From Henricia sp. BOLD:AAB3569 (taxonomy: Eukaryota > Echinodermata > Asteroidea > Spinulosida > Echinasteridae): a stretch of DNA of 64,000 nt. The DNA is taken from NCBI GenBank assembly GCA_037783545.1, contig JBBELK010000064.1, forward strand, positions 930,001-994,000, written 5' to 3'. Under the pieces are notes generated by a model. That model was not told the DNA's origin and did no database searches. It saw nothing but the letters and a program-made list of their open reading frames with translations. The position numbers and the translations under genes were made by a program. Positions 21,351-31,442 of this stretch are shown here, piece after piece; the stretch's first letter is position 1, and the number at the start of each line of letters is the position of its first letter.

Positions 21351-24147
21351 AAACACAGTTTGGGTACCATATACCTTCCGAAGAAATTTCAGCTTTGTCA
21401 AATGTACCACGTTTAAAAAAACCATGAAAACCCATATGCATTTTCCTGGTCTTGGCGGGGTGTTTCAAATATTCGTTCTCAGTTGATCGGGTACTACTAG
21501 TATATGTGGCTTGCGTCATGCACTCTGTGGCGCCCATGCATTTTGGACCGCGTAGATGCGAACCAAAAATAAGTAAATCGTTTGCAAACGATCTAAATAA
21601 TTTCATCTTTACGGATTATTTTGTGGTAAAATTATATCATTTTGAGCGAAAACCTTTCAATGGATAGTTGCTATTAATTCAATCTTTACTTTCAGAATTT
21701 TCCCCCTGTAAACTCGTCGATTATTTTTTGGGGTCATTGCAAATGATCCACTGGGCCTTTAAGGCCAAAATCCTGCAATCTGATTGGTCGAGAGGCCGTA
21801 TTTCAAAGGTCAAAATTACATGGTTAGACAATGTGTACTACTCATCGTAAATTTATGGTTCAATTACATGTATAAATATTTATGTTTCAGTGGAACTACA
21901 CTTATCTACAAGTCGTCGTTTATTGGATTAGTTGCAAAATAGGGTCATGTTTGGTCTACAATAATCGCCTTTTGAGTAAACTCAACATATCAGCCGTTCT
22001 TCCGAGTAAAGAGGAGTTTTCTGAAGTTGATTTCCCGACTACCGTATAACTATTAATTAATAATCGCACAACACTTCTTTAACTGAAAAAAAAATTCAAA
22101 AGTCTTCGGAAAACTTGCGTACTGTTAATGTTTGCAATACACGATTAGTCTTGATCATTGACGACTGCAGGTGCATTAATTGCACATGCGTACTAAAGAG
22201 AAAACCTGTTAGGCACATACTGCCCGTTTCTGCGAACCTATATGTGGCCTATGTGGGAAGGACGTTTTGAATTTTTTACAACGCTAACATGTTCATTGAT
22301 ATATAATCGAACAGATGGCAAGCTTTAACAACAACCACTACATACAAATTCCACATTTTATTTCTTCATAATTACCTTTTGTCTATGAAATATGCACAAT
22401 AATGAAGTCGGTAACGAAATGACAGTAAAATGGACATGTTTTTTTTTTAGCCGAGGTGCGTTTGTTTAAATTGTTAAGTATAACTGTCTAATGATTTTAA
22501 TGATATACAATTTGAACTACATACCTTAACTATATTTCATCCCTTTTTCATTTTTAACATTTCCCAATCACTACTTTAGTTACATGCCTATATAAAGATA
22601 ACATTTGCTAGCGGAAAGACATCAGGTATAATCATAACATGTACAAAAAGTGATTTTTTAACCCAAGCGGGTAATTGCTAAAATGCAGGAGGTCAGTGTC
22701 CTGTATTGCTTTTCTAGACATCGAGGCCCGGACATTAATCAATGCAAAAGAAACGGCATAAACAAATTAAAATAACAAATAACAATTTACTAGACAAACT
22801 TGTAAACATGTTTAATACATTGTCTATACAAGTACCGCTATGCGTGTTAGCAATTTTAAGCCCCCAAATGCCCTTAGTGTTATGAAAATAAGACCCGTCT
22901 TTCCATTACAGATTTTGGTATCGGAAGGACAACTATAATATACTCTAATTTCTAAACGAAAAAGGTAAAGTTCCAGCTATAATACCAAATTAGGCCTACC
23001 CAAACCCGTCTTGCATTCAAAGTATCACTGTACATATATCCAGTAATGTATACAGTAATGTGCAGTGTTTTTGAGAGGTTTATTACAAAAAAAGTTGCCG
23101 GGCGAGTTCCGAAGGGTCCAAAGGTGGCCAGGAGAAAACATGTTTTCTTTTCAATGACAGCTGATATCCGAAGAGTTTAAAATAATTGGCTCCAGGTGGA
23201 ACCGGGACGGAGGCTTTTTTCGTTAAAGGTTTTCGTTAAACATGATACACATGTATGATTTTGCTTTTTGTACAGGTATCGCTATAATTCACCTTGATTC
23301 CGTATACCTATGATGTAATATACCATTGTTTAACTTGTACAGTTGGAACGTGCTCGGCGACGGAGCTCCCGGTCACATCCCATGATGTAATAAATATCTG
23401 AATCGAATATCTGGTGTTATTTAAGTCATTCTTTAGAGTAAAACTGCTTTTTATGCGGATGAGCGGAGCGAAGCAGCATGAAGCATGAAAGTATCTTTAA
23501 ACTGTTCATCATGTATAATGCATAGACATGTACTGCTATACTTGAATAACGGTTGTAATGAAAGTAGCATTTGTACCAGTTGTAATTTTAACAAAGGTTT
23601 ACTTGTTCGGTTAGGTTTGACCCGTTACTTTAAGTGCCGAACAAAAATTTGAGTGATACTGGCTCTGCTCATGAGTTTTAAACAAGATGCTTATAGGCCT
23701 ATATGAACTCAGAAAATGTAAAAGAAATGCGCCCGACTGGAGGAAAAATAAAAGTGGAAACAAGGGCAAATTATCGCGATGTGTCTTTGTACAAATAAAA
23801 ACTTGCCACAAATAACCGCAACAACATTGTTTTCATCTACATCATGTAAACATCACGAAAAGACGGAATTGGATTCAAAGATATAAACATTGCAAACAAA
23901 TCACAACATTTATTTGAAATTTGACACCGACATCCCTGCCAAAATACACTCTAAGAAAAAAGAGATTACCGGTAACACTAAGTTTTAGTTAAATTAAACA
24001 ATTCACGGTGTCACAATTGGCAACAAAATTATTATTCTCTAACATCTGAAATAAACGCTAAAAAAACCCTCACCGCGTTTTAGCGACATAAATGTACCAA
24101 ATGCATCAAAATCATGTTTCCAAGGAATAAACGCATTTCGCGTGCCC
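21351..24147. other. No gene recognised; AT-rich, includes probable 3' UTR of the methyltransferase gene
   Basis: No coding region or RNA gene is apparent. The right end (about 23909-24147) is the likely 3' UTR of the minus-strand methyltransferase gene. Confidence 0.5.
23909..23914 (-). promoter_or_regulatory. Candidate polyadenylation signal AATAAA
   Basis: Plus-strand TTTATT here reads AATAAA on the minus strand, about 235 nt downstream of the methyltransferase stop codon. It is the nearest such hexamer noticed at a typical distance. Use of the site is inferred. Confidence 0.35.
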
Positions 24148-24323
24148 CTAAAGTGGCCTGTATGCGTGTATGACAACATTCTCCTTTGGAAAGACAACGT
24201 TTCCCGGTTCTGATTTTATTTCGTATCTAGCCAACGCCCACCTCCATAAATCGTCCAAGAACTCGTCTTGTTCCGATTCCGGGATAAGCGCTGTTTGTCC
24301 AATGGCCGCAGTCTTGAACATCA
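24148..24323 (-). CDS. Methyltransferase gene, exon 4 (C-terminus and stop)
   Basis: Last coding exon of the host methyltransferase gene. On the minus strand the acceptor TTCATATATCAACAG precedes TGATGTTCAAG, and the exon supplies about 57 residues ending NVVIHAYRPL then TAG (24150-24148). The stretch TALIPESEQDEFLDDLWRWA followed by ARYEIKS and a C-terminal beta-strand motif (VVFPKENVVIHA) matches the end of juvenile-hormone-acid methyltransferase-like proteins. The exon begins with the last two bases of a codon, which fits exon 3 ending one base into a codon. The coding sequence is uninterrupted, in contrast to the surrounding mobile elements, which supports a living host gene. Confidence 0.8.
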
Positions 24324-25507
24324 CTGTTGATATATGAAGAAAAGTCAAAATTATTTCATAATTAAAGCCCCAATAATTATCATGTGCAAGATAACACTTT
24401 CCGTGGTTTCCTGTAATAAATGCATAGCATATCTAACGAAGAATGTTGGTAAACTATATAAATTTCAGCTACATCGATGCTTTAGAAAACCTTCAAAACC
24501 CACGAATGGTTTGTGTCAGTAAATGTACATGTATATATAAAAATGCTGAAAATAATGAAGCATGCGTACACACTGTTAAAATTAAGTAGTCACTTTGCAC
24601 CGAAAATTAGTCAAATTTGAAATAAAAATTAGGTTTTGAACACGTGACTAATTTGTCAATCTAAAAAACTAACTGAACATTTTCTTGACTAAACTTTTTT
24701 TATGCAAAGACTAATGCAGATTTTGGTAAGACAAATGTTTTTCAAATGTAGATCAGATCTGAATTACTAATCATATTAGTCACCCGAGTTCCGAAAAATG
24801 AATTAAATTGCAGATGACGAATTATATGACTAATTAACTGCTGAAATACTAATTGGTTACAAATTAGTCAATTTATTAGTCGGGCTTTGGAAGCTTCCAA
24901 GGTTTGACCTCCCTCCCTCTGAACACTTTACGTTAAATATGTCATTCTTGAAGAAAATAAGCACGGCCCCATTGTCACCTCGAAATTGTTTTTGTTATCA
25001 AGCCAAGAAAACAAAATATTTGCCCTTTATACAGCTGCATCAATTAGCAGTTTGTGCACATTCATGTGTTACTTGTGTTGAGGTAGTGGCGCGATTCTTT
25101 TTGGCGCTCAAAGTGTGCAGCGGTGAGCAACGGCAGATGCAGCCACGGCGACAGATCAGACTACAAACATATACGGAGTAATTCAGCAGGATTGTGCATG
25201 AATCCCAGTTTGAGTCCAAATCGTGTAGGCTATGTGCATAACATAGACATATACGTGTAGGCTACGTTTGTACAAGGCGCAGGATAGGCCTACGTACGTC
25301 TGCGTGGGTGTAAGTGTGTGTGTACTGTGACTACTAGGCCTACCCTACTGTGTTTGTATGAACGTACATAAACCAATAAGCCTGCACCTGGATCGTAACA
25401 GCCGACTGCCCAACTAGTATGGAGCGCGGTAAATTTCGTGGCAAAATGTTTTTTTTCTCGCGCATTGACGAGCCTGCGTCTTTAAGATACCGAACTATAA
25501 GACCTAC
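24324..25507 (-). other. Intron 3 of the methyltransferase gene
   Basis: This 1.18-kb intron has donor GTAGGT at its 25507 end and an acceptor ending CAACAG. Between 24590 and 24880 the words ACTAAT and ATTAGTC recur in both orientations, possibly an eroded MITE. No gene is seen in it. Confidence 0.65.
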
Positions 25508-25641
25508 ATTTCGCCTGCATTTCAGAAAACACTGGGGAAAGTTCCTTCAGTTTAACTGTCACATTCGTCCAACCACATGACGTCATCAGAGCCATGCTCT
25601 CCTCAACAGATCTGTTCCACATGTGATAAGGATACTCAGCC
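25508..25641 (-). CDS. Methyltransferase gene, exon 3
   Basis: Internal coding exon of 134 nt. On the minus strand the acceptor is TTTCTCTACAG and the donor is AAAT followed by GTAGGT. It encodes AEYPYHMWNRSVEESMALMT, CGWTNVTVKLKELSPVFSEM and QAK. This matches the helix and the S-x-x-CGW turn near the C-terminal third of JHAMT-like methyltransferases. It ends with one base of a codon, which joins exon 4's TG to give a leucine codon, so the exon 3/4 join is in phase. Its first base must follow two bases from exon 2, whereas the strongest donors of exon 2 are in phase 0; see the separate observation. Confidence 0.75.
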
Positions 25642-25687
25642 CTGTAGAGAAAGAGAGAGAGAGAGAGGGGGGGGGGGGGGGGGGGGG
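25642..25687 (-). promoter_or_regulatory. 3' splice site of exon 3 built from a microsatellite
   Basis: Read on the minus strand: 21 C residues (25687-25667), then alternating CT, then TTTCTCTACAG. The polypyrimidine tract of this acceptor therefore consists of a C homopolymer and a CT dinucleotide repeat, both likely length-variable. Confidence 0.75.
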
Positions 25688-25763
25688 AGAGGTGACAGTT
25701 ACATGTAAAGTAACACGTTTTCAATAAAACGACATTATCATGACGTGTATGCATGGAACATTA

Positions 25764-25805
25764 CAGTTGTGCTCAAAATTCATCACACCCTTGTAATTTG
25801 TATAG
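25764..25805 (-). mobile_element. Left end of a Tc1-like transposon (split by Gypsy-1)
   Basis: TACAGTTGTGCTCAAAATTC is a typical Tc1-family terminal inverted repeat beginning after TA. The rest of the element resumes at 36506 on the far side of the gypsy insertion. Its right end near 37853 (read inward, TATGTGCTCAAGATT) matches this end in TGTGCTCAA. Confidence 0.75.
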
Positions 25806-26043
25806 TGTAGCGAATTTAGGCCGTGCGCGAGTCTCGACACAATACTCGGAGTCGGACAAAGACTACAACTCGCTTTTTGACTTGCTTTTTGAAGAACCTT
25901 TATTGAACAACTCTTATCCTTACAACATCCAAAACGTCGACTCTGCGTTTTCCCGCAGACGTGTGTCAATCCTCCGGCAGAACGCAGCTACACCGTAAAG
26001 TCGTGCTGGCGCCCTCTGCCGGCCGATTGGCACAATCGTTACA
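25806..26043 (-). repeat. Gypsy-1 3' LTR
   Basis: 238 bp, TG...CA ends, identical by eye to 36268-36505. On the minus strand it follows the purine tract. Confidence 0.95.
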
Positions 26044-26056
26044 CTGCCCCCTCCGA
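26044..26056 (-). promoter_or_regulatory. Gypsy-1 polypurine tract
   Basis: The minus strand reads CGGAGGGGGCAG directly before the 3' LTR. This is the position and composition of the plus-strand primer in LTR elements. Confidence 0.65.
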
Positions 26057-26192
26057 GGACCCTGCTGTCCCCACAGCAGGCAGCGAACAACCGTCATTGG
26101 AGGAGGACCACCGCAACATGTCAAAAGAAACAAAGAACAATCAACAAGAAAAGTCAACAACAACAAAACAAGGTTCAGTCCGTAGCTGTCCA

Positions 26193-27395
26193 TTAGGGGG
26201 GCGGTGGAGGCATGCGGTGAAGTTCCGTTAGGCGGAATAGCTGTTCCCAGAACTCCGGAGGCATAGTGGCCGGGTAGCGAGGAGGTGGCGGAGCCCCCGG
26301 TGGAAGCAAACCACCCAGGGAGGGTTGGGCGGCCGCCGCGGGGTCCACGAAGTACTGGGCGTAAGGGTGTCCCTCGTATGTTTGCAGCAGGCGCCCCGGG
26401 ACCTCATAGACGTGGGTGACCCGCGACCGCCGCAGCGGGTGGCCTTGACTATCCACTCCCACCCCGACGTGTTCGAGTCGCCACTCCTCCCTCATGTGCT
26501 CACACAGTGGGGTCTCCATCTCGGTTGTGGCGTCCCGTGCAGCTGAACGGCGGCAAAAAATACCATCGGGTAGAAGGATCCGGTGTGAAGCGCCGGGGAG
26601 CAGGAGCTGGCTTCCTGGGGGTACGAGAAGAGACGTCTCAGCACCGAAGGGTAGGGGCAGCTCCGGCAGGGTCGCTACGGTTTGGGTGGTGCTGTCCTTT
26701 CTCTGAGATGGGCCCTTTCTGACGTCATCAACTCCCGGCCTCGTCGGCCTGGCGGGATAGTGCCCCCGCCCCAGTCCACTCCAGAGATGATGAGATGGTC
26801 TGACGTCTGGCCGGCTTGGGGATCGGGATCGGGGGCGTGGCGCTGACAGGGGAGGCGGCCGATCCGAGCGGACCGAGCTTCCCCCCTGTTGGCCTTGAGC
26901 TCGATGACCGTGCGGTTGTGTCGATGAGGAAGGCGGCCGATCCGAGTGGACCGCGCCTCCTTCCTTCTGCTGATATGGAGAACGCAGGCCGTGAGGTGGT
27001 GGCGGGGAAGGCGACCGATCCAGGAGGACCGCGCCTCCTTCCATCTGCTGATATGGAGACCGCAGACCGTGAGGTGGTGGTGGCGGGGAAGGCGACCGAT
27101 CCAAATGGACCGCGCCCCCTTCCCTCTGCTGATTTGGGGACCAAGACTCCTCATCGCTCGCAAACACTTCTAGCTCCTCTTCCAGTCGCACGCATCCCAC
27201 GAACCCAGCGGGGTGGTTACAGTGCGGTAGGTGCAGACTCCTTTGATCCGGCCGGTAGAATGCCCGGCCACATCCGTGAGGGCAAGGGTAGTTCGGTATC
27301 GGGTGTAGGATGGGGCAAGCTGTCTGTATGTGTCGCCTGAGGTTGCGGGACTGCCCAAATTCCCGGCCGCAGTGGGCGCAAGTGACCCTCTCCAT
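26193..27395 (-). CDS. Gypsy-1 ORF3-like region: zinc fingers plus proline-rich C-terminus
   Basis: About 400 codons from the Met at 27395 to the stop at 26193, continuous with the pol frame but lying well past the integrase GPF module. It opens with a C2HC finger (CAHCGREFGQ...H...C, residues 4-24) and a second finger-like motif (CPHGCGRAF...H...C, about 33-55). An acidic patch EEELEVFASDEESW follows, then four degenerate repeats of about 26 residues containing QQ-EGGAV-DR-PSPPPP (26820-27140). A final domain of about 150 residues includes LPELPLPFGAE, RILLPDG and RSRVTHVYEVPGRLLQTYEG. Upstream on the minus strand, a pyrimidine-rich stretch ending TTTCTCACAG directly precedes GATGG, resembling a splice acceptor. 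It may be a C-terminal pol extension or a separately expressed product in the env position. Function is unknown; no membrane segment or signal peptide is seen. Confidence 0.6.
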   Translation of the reverse strand: MERVTCAHCGREFGQSRNLRRHIQTACPILHPIPNYPCPHGCGRAFYRPDQRSLHLPHCNHPAGFVGCVRLEEELEVFASDEESWSPNQQREGGAVHLDRSPSPPPPPHGLRSPYQQMEGGAVLLDRSPSPPPPHGLRSPYQQKEGGAVHSDRPPSSSTQPHGHRAQGQQGGSSVRSDRPPPLSAPRPRSRSPSRPDVRPSHHLWSGLGRGHYPARPTRPGVDDVRKGPSQRKDSTTQTVATLPELPLPFGAETSLLVPPGSQLLLPGASHRILLPDGIFCRRSAARDATTEMETPLCEHMREEWRLEHVGVGVDSQGHPLRRSRVTHVYEVPGRLLQTYEGHPYAQYFVDPAAAAQPSLGGLLPPGAPPPPRYPATMPPEFWEQLFRLTELHRMPPPPP

Positions 27396-30300
27396 CCTGT
27401 GAGAAACAAAAGAAACAGAAGAGTTAGTCACCGCTTGGCAAAAGCGACTGGGTTTGTTTATTTTTCGCCCCCTCCTCGTGGTTTGTTGTTCTTCCGTGAT
27501 CGGTTGAGGAGGCGCCGAGTCATTTCCTTGGGACGGGGTGGCCCCGTGGCCTTCCGTGTCCTTGGGTGCTGGTCCTTGTTCTTCGGTACCAGTCTCTGTG
27601 GCTACAACACTCGCTTCACCGTCTCCATCCGGCGGCGCTCGCGTAGGTATCCCGGATGCGGGCTCCATCGGCGGCACGCCCTGCTTCGTTGACGTCGTGT
27701 CTCCCTCGTCTAATTGGGACTGTGGGTTAGTTTTGGTGGTTTTCCACCACCCAAGATCAGCCTCGCCCGTGTAAGGCTTGAGCCGGTTGTAGTGAATCAC
27801 CTTCGCCTTAGCCCGGGGCCCTCGTTGAATCCGGTAGGTCACTTGGTCGATCCGTTTCAGGACCACAAACGGTCCGTCCCACCAGCGCTGCAGCTTGGGT
27901 GATCGACCAATCACCTTTTTGGGGGTGTAGAGCCATACTGGTTGTCCCGTTTCGTATCCATTCCCATTGGCCCGGCGATCATATTGTTGTTTTTGGTATG
28001 TCTGGCTACGCCGCAAGTGGTGACGGGCAAGCTCATGGGCCCGCTCCAACTTCTCCCTCAGGTCGTCCAGATATTGGTGGACTCCTTCCATCGAATTCCG
28101 TTCCTGTTCGGGCAGCCCAACCACCAGGTCTATAGGCAGTGCCACCTCTCTGCCGAGCATGAGCATATTAGGTGTTACTTTAGTGCTATCGTGTCGGGAG
28201 GAACGGTACGCCATCATCACGTATGGAAGGTGTTCGTCCCAGTCATCCTGTCTCTCACTGACGAACATACTCAACATCGTCTTGACCGTGCGGTTGAACC
28301 GCTCCACCATTCCGTCTGATTGCGGGTGAAACGGTGTGGTGCGAGTCTTGTGGATTCCCAGCAGGCCGCAGACACCTCTGAACAAGCCCGACTCGAACTC
28401 TCTCCCCTGGTCCGTGTGTATTTCTCGGGGAGCACCAAACCGTGTAATGATCTGTTCGACGAGGACTTTCGCGACTGTCTCCGATGTCTGATCCGGTATG
28501 GGAAAGGCCTCCACCCACTTGGTGAAATAGTCGGCCACGACCATAATGCTGGTGTTCCCGGCGCGTGTTCGTGGGAACCTGCCGGTGAGGTCGATTGCTA
28601 TCCGTTCCATCGGGGTGCCATTTGCACTTTGTTGGAGAGGGGCCCTCAAGGGTCGTGGGGGTTGTTTCTTAGAGCCGCATAGATGGCACCTTTGGCACCA
28701 CTCCACCGCCTGGCGACGCATTCCTCTCCAATAGACGGGGGCCTGTCTCAGTCGCTCTGTAGTCCGGGCGATGCCCAAATGGCCCGAGGTTCGAGTGTCA
28801 TGCACCAGGTTCAAGACGTCCTTCGTTCTCGTCCGTGGTACCACTGTCTTCCATGAGGGAGCCTCGCCCGCGGGTTGGTCCCACCTGACCTGTAAGATGT
28901 CGTCCTTCAGTCGAAGCGTCTCCCACTTCGCCCACCAAAATTTTGTTGCTCCGTCGAATGCCGCGACGTCTGACCAACTGGGCTTGGAGTTCCCTTCCTG
29001 AAGCCACCGCATGACCGCCCGGAGTTCCGGGTCAGAACTCTGTTCCCTTGCTAACTCTTCTACATTCCAGGCCCCCACAAGCCCCTCTGGGGTTATTGTC
29101 TTGTCCCCGTCATCCTCTGCGGCGCTCTCTCCCTGTCCAGTCACGGCTGTAACCCGTGGAGCCTCAGGCGTTTCCCCTTCTGTGGTCGGCGGCCGGTACG
29201 GCACATCTGGCCCCTGCTGGCCCGTGTGGCACTCCTGCGCCTCGCTCTGAGACCTCCCGCATTGGCCACAAGGGATCCGGGAGACTGCGTCAGCGTTGGT
29301 GTGCTTCCTGCCTGCGCGATGTTCAATGTCAAATTCGTAGCATCCCAGCCTCTGGATCCACCTTGCCGTTTGCCCTTCCGGTTCACGGAACTGAAACAGC
29401 CACCGCAAGGACCCATGGTCGGTACGGAGGAGGAATCGTTTGCCGAGCAGGTAGTGTTTAAAGTAGTGGACAAAGTAGACCACCGCTAGCAACTCTTTAC
29501 GGGTGGTGCAGTAGTTGCGCTCGGTCTTAGTGAGTGTGCGGCTACCGTAGGCTATCACCCGTTCCCCTTCGTCTGTCTGTTGGGCAAGCACCGCTCCGAT
29601 GGTGCAGTGGCTAGCGTCGGTATCTAGGATGTAACGATGATCCGGACTAGGGTAGGACAGCACTGGGGTCGATGTGAGCGCACTCTTCAAGTGATCGAAT
29701 GCTGTATGGCAGTTTTCGGTCCAAGAAAACTCCCTCTGAGTTTTGCTGGTCAATGCGTGTAGGGGTCGAGCGATTTCAGCGAAATGGGGAATGAACCGCC
29801 GATAGTAGGACGCTAGTCCCAGGAAGCTCCGAACTTGCGTCACGTTGGTCGGCTGTGGCCAGCGCCGGATGACTGCCACCTTCTCTGGGTCCGTCCGAAC
29901 CCCCTCCGCCGACACCAGGTGGCCAAGGAAGGACACTTCTGTCCTAAACAGGTCGCATTTGGTTGGTTTCAACCTAAGCCCCGCGGTGCGAAATCGCGAG
30001 AGCACTGTTGCCAGTCTTTCATAATGCTCTTCAAAGGTCGTCCCCCACACGATGACGTCATCCAGATATACAACCGCCACTTGCCATTGGAGTCCCATCA
30101 GGACCTTTTCCATTAACCGTTCGAATGTGGCCGGGGCGTTGCATAGCCCAAACGGCATCACTGTGAACTGAAAAAGTCCGTTATGCATGCCAAAAGCCGT
30201 CTTCTCTCGGTCCTTACTGTCCATACTCACTTGCCAGTAGCCGCTGGCCAAGTCAAGCGTACTAAACCATTTTGCTCCACTTAGAGCGTCCAAGTTGTCT

Positions 30301-31442
30301 TCTATCCGAGGGATGGGATAAGCATCCTTGATGGTCTCTTCGTTCACCTTCCGGTAGTCCACACAGAATCTCATTGTCCCGTCTTTCTTTTTCACCAGCA
30401 CCACTGGCGAAGACCACGGGCTGGTGGACGGCTCAATCACCCCATCCCGGAGCATTTGTTCGACTTGCTTCTCCGCCTCTCTCCGTCGGTGAATCGGTAG
30501 TCTCCTGGCCGCCTGTCGGATAGGCGTTGCTGACCCTGTGTCGATCTTATGTTCGGCCAGGTTCGTCCTTCCGAGCTGACCATCCGGTCCCATGAAGGCC
30601 TCGGCGAAGTCCGTAAGTAGCATTGCTAGCTTTAAACGCTCGGCGGGGCTCAGGTTCGTGGACCCCTGTTCCAACAGGTCCTGTAGATGGCTCGGAACTT
30701 CCCTCTGACTGACGTCCCCTGTATTGCCGGTGTCAGGAAGGAGAGGGCACACGTTGTGCTGCTGACCGTCTCCATCCGGCTCGGCAATATCCCGCTGGTC
30801 TAGAGGTGAGAAGAATGCCAAGTGGGTCCCCTTATAGATCGTCACCGGGTCCGACGTTGGGTTGAACACCCGAACGGGAAGAGTCCCGTTCGCAGTGTCC
30901 ACCAGGCTAGCTGCAATTGCCACCTGGCGGCTGCCAGAAGAGTCCACCTTCGGGCACACTAGCCCAACTCCCGTAGACTGTCCGGTTTGTACCACTCCTC
31001 CAACAATCGCCTCGTGTCCCGCCGGGACAACAGTGTTTTCCGTGACTAGCACTCTCGCGACCGACGACCGCGGTCCGTCGCCCCCTAGAACAGTGGTCTT
31101 CCCGTTGATGAGCACCGTGTTGTCTCCCCATTGCCATTGACACCGGTAGGTCGACAGAAAGTCAATCCCAAGGATCGCGTCCGGCTCTATATTTGCAATC
31201 GTGCAGGTGTGCTCCAGCAACTGGTCCCCAATTTGCAGCTTAAAGTTAGCTTCCCCTTTAGCTTGCATTGGGCTGCCGTCGGCTTGCTTTAGCAAGCCTC
31301 GCCCGCGGGTTGGTCCCACCTGACCTGTAAGATGTCGTCCTTCAGTCGAAGCGTCTCCCACTTCGCCCACCAAAATTTTGTTGCTCCGTCGAATGCCGCG
31401 ACGTCTGACCAACTGGGCTTGGAGTTCCCTTCCTGAAGCCAC
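26193..31442 (-). CDS. Gypsy-1 pol, distal ORF: RT, RNase H, integrase, ORF3
   Basis: A 1749-residue frame. Its first about 50 residues are an out-of-frame reading of the duplication junction; true protein starts at LKQADGSPMQAKG. RT active box VYLDDVIVWG lies near residue 457, and RNase H (LDTDASHCTIGAVLA) near 600. The integrase zinc domain (H-x-H...CQRCHLC) lies near 880-920, and the DDE core reads AIDLTGRF, HTDQGREFES and MVERFNRT (about 947, 1007, 1040). The GPF module (DGPFVVLKRIDQVTYRI) lies near 1190. The segment lacks protease because the duplication starts downstream of the DTG motif. Without the duplication this frame would be continuous with gag-protease upstream, so the duplication is what breaks the element. 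Confidence 0.9.
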   Translation of the reverse strand: MASGRELQAQLVRRRGIRRSNKILVGEVGDASTEGRHLTGQVGPTRGRGLLKQADGSPMQAKGEANFKLQIGDQLLEHTCTIANIEPDAILGIDFLSTYRCQWQWGDNTVLINGKTTVLGGDGPRSSVARVLVTENTVVPAGHEAIVGGVVQTGQSTGVGLVCPKVDSSGSRQVAIAASLVDTANGTLPVRVFNPTSDPVTIYKGTHLAFFSPLDQRDIAEPDGDGQQHNVCPLLPDTGNTGDVSQREVPSHLQDLLEQGSTNLSPAERLKLAMLLTDFAEAFMGPDGQLGRTNLAEHKIDTGSATPIRQAARRLPIHRRREAEKQVEQMLRDGVIEPSTSPWSSPVVLVKKKDGTMRFCVDYRKVNEETIKDAYPIPRIEDNLDALSGAKWFSTLDLASGYWQVSMDSKDREKTAFGMHNGLFQFTVMPFGLCNAPATFERLMEKVLMGLQWQVAVVYLDDVIVWGTTFEEHYERLATVLSRFRTAGLRLKPTKCDLFRTEVSFLGHLVSAEGVRTDPEKVAVIRRWPQPTNVTQVRSFLGLASYYRRFIPHFAEIARPLHALTSKTQREFSWTENCHTAFDHLKSALTSTPVLSYPSPDHRYILDTDASHCTIGAVLAQQTDEGERVIAYGSRTLTKTERNYCTTRKELLAVVYFVHYFKHYLLGKRFLLRTDHGSLRWLFQFREPEGQTARWIQRLGCYEFDIEHRAGRKHTNADAVSRIPCGQCGRSQSEAQECHTGQQGPDVPYRPPTTEGETPEAPRVTAVTGQGESAAEDDGDKTITPEGLVGAWNVEELAREQSSDPELRAVMRWLQEGNSKPSWSDVAAFDGATKFWWAKWETLRLKDDILQVRWDQPAGEAPSWKTVVPRTRTKDVLNLVHDTRTSGHLGIARTTERLRQAPVYWRGMRRQAVEWCQRCHLCGSKKQPPRPLRAPLQQSANGTPMERIAIDLTGRFPRTRAGNTSIMVVADYFTKWVEAFPIPDQTSETVAKVLVEQIITRFGAPREIHTDQGREFESGLFRGVCGLLGIHKTRTTPFHPQSDGMVERFNRTVKTMLSMFVSERQDDWDEHLPYVMMAYRSSRHDSTKVTPNMLMLGREVALPIDLVVGLPEQERNSMEGVHQYLDDLREKLERAHELARHHLRRSQTYQKQQYDRRANGNGYETGQPVWLYTPKKVIGRSPKLQRWWDGPFVVLKRIDQVTYRIQRGPRAKAKVIHYNRLKPYTGEADLGWWKTTKTNPQSQLDEGDTTSTKQGVPPMEPASGIPTRAPPDGDGEASVVATETGTEEQGPAPKDTEGHGATPSQGNDSAPPQPITEEQQTTRRGRKINKPSRFCQAVTNSSVSFVSHRMERVTCAHCGREFGQSRNLRRHIQTACPILHPIPNYPCPHGCGRAFYRPDQRSLHLPHCNHPAGFVGCVRLEEELEVFASDEESWSPNQQREGGAVHLDRSPSPPPPPHGLRSPYQQMEGGAVLLDRSPSPPPPHGLRSPYQQKEGGAVHSDRPPSSSTQPHGHRAQGQQGGSSVRSDRPPPLSAPRPRSRSPSRPDVRPSHHLWSGLGRGHYPARPTRPGVDDVRKGPSQRKDSTTQTVATLPELPLPFGAETSLLVPPGSQLLLPGASHRILLPDGIFCRRSAARDATTEMETPLCEHMREEWRLEHVGVGVDSQGHPLRRSRVTHVYEVPGRLLQTYEGHPYAQYFVDPAAAAQPSLGGLLPPGAPPPPRYPATMPPEFWEQLFRLTELHRMPPPPP
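26820..27141 (-). repeat. Proline-rich ~26-residue coding repeats in Gypsy-1 ORF3
   Basis: Four degenerate units (SPNQQREGG, SPYQQMEGG, SPYQQKEGG and a shorter, more diverged AQGQQGG) of about 75-80 bp each. Each carries a DRSPSPPPP-like tract. Confidence 0.75.
28860..31293 (-). repeat. Copy 2 of the 2434-bp tandem duplication in Gypsy-1 pol
   Basis: Matches 31295-33728 at a constant 2435-bp offset, with the open frames on both strands identical between copies. One untemplated A (31294) sits at the junction. On the minus strand this is the downstream copy. Confidence 0.93.

Noticed and set aside
26816-27340. 174-residue plus-strand frame antisense to Gypsy-1 ORF3
   Set aside because: A shadow of the proline-rich repeats on the coding strand.
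28798-29007. Met-initiated frame at the Gypsy-1 duplication edge (MASGRELQAQL)
   Set aside because: An out-of-frame reading of pol sequence, identical in both copies; the apparent start of the distal ORF is therefore artificial.
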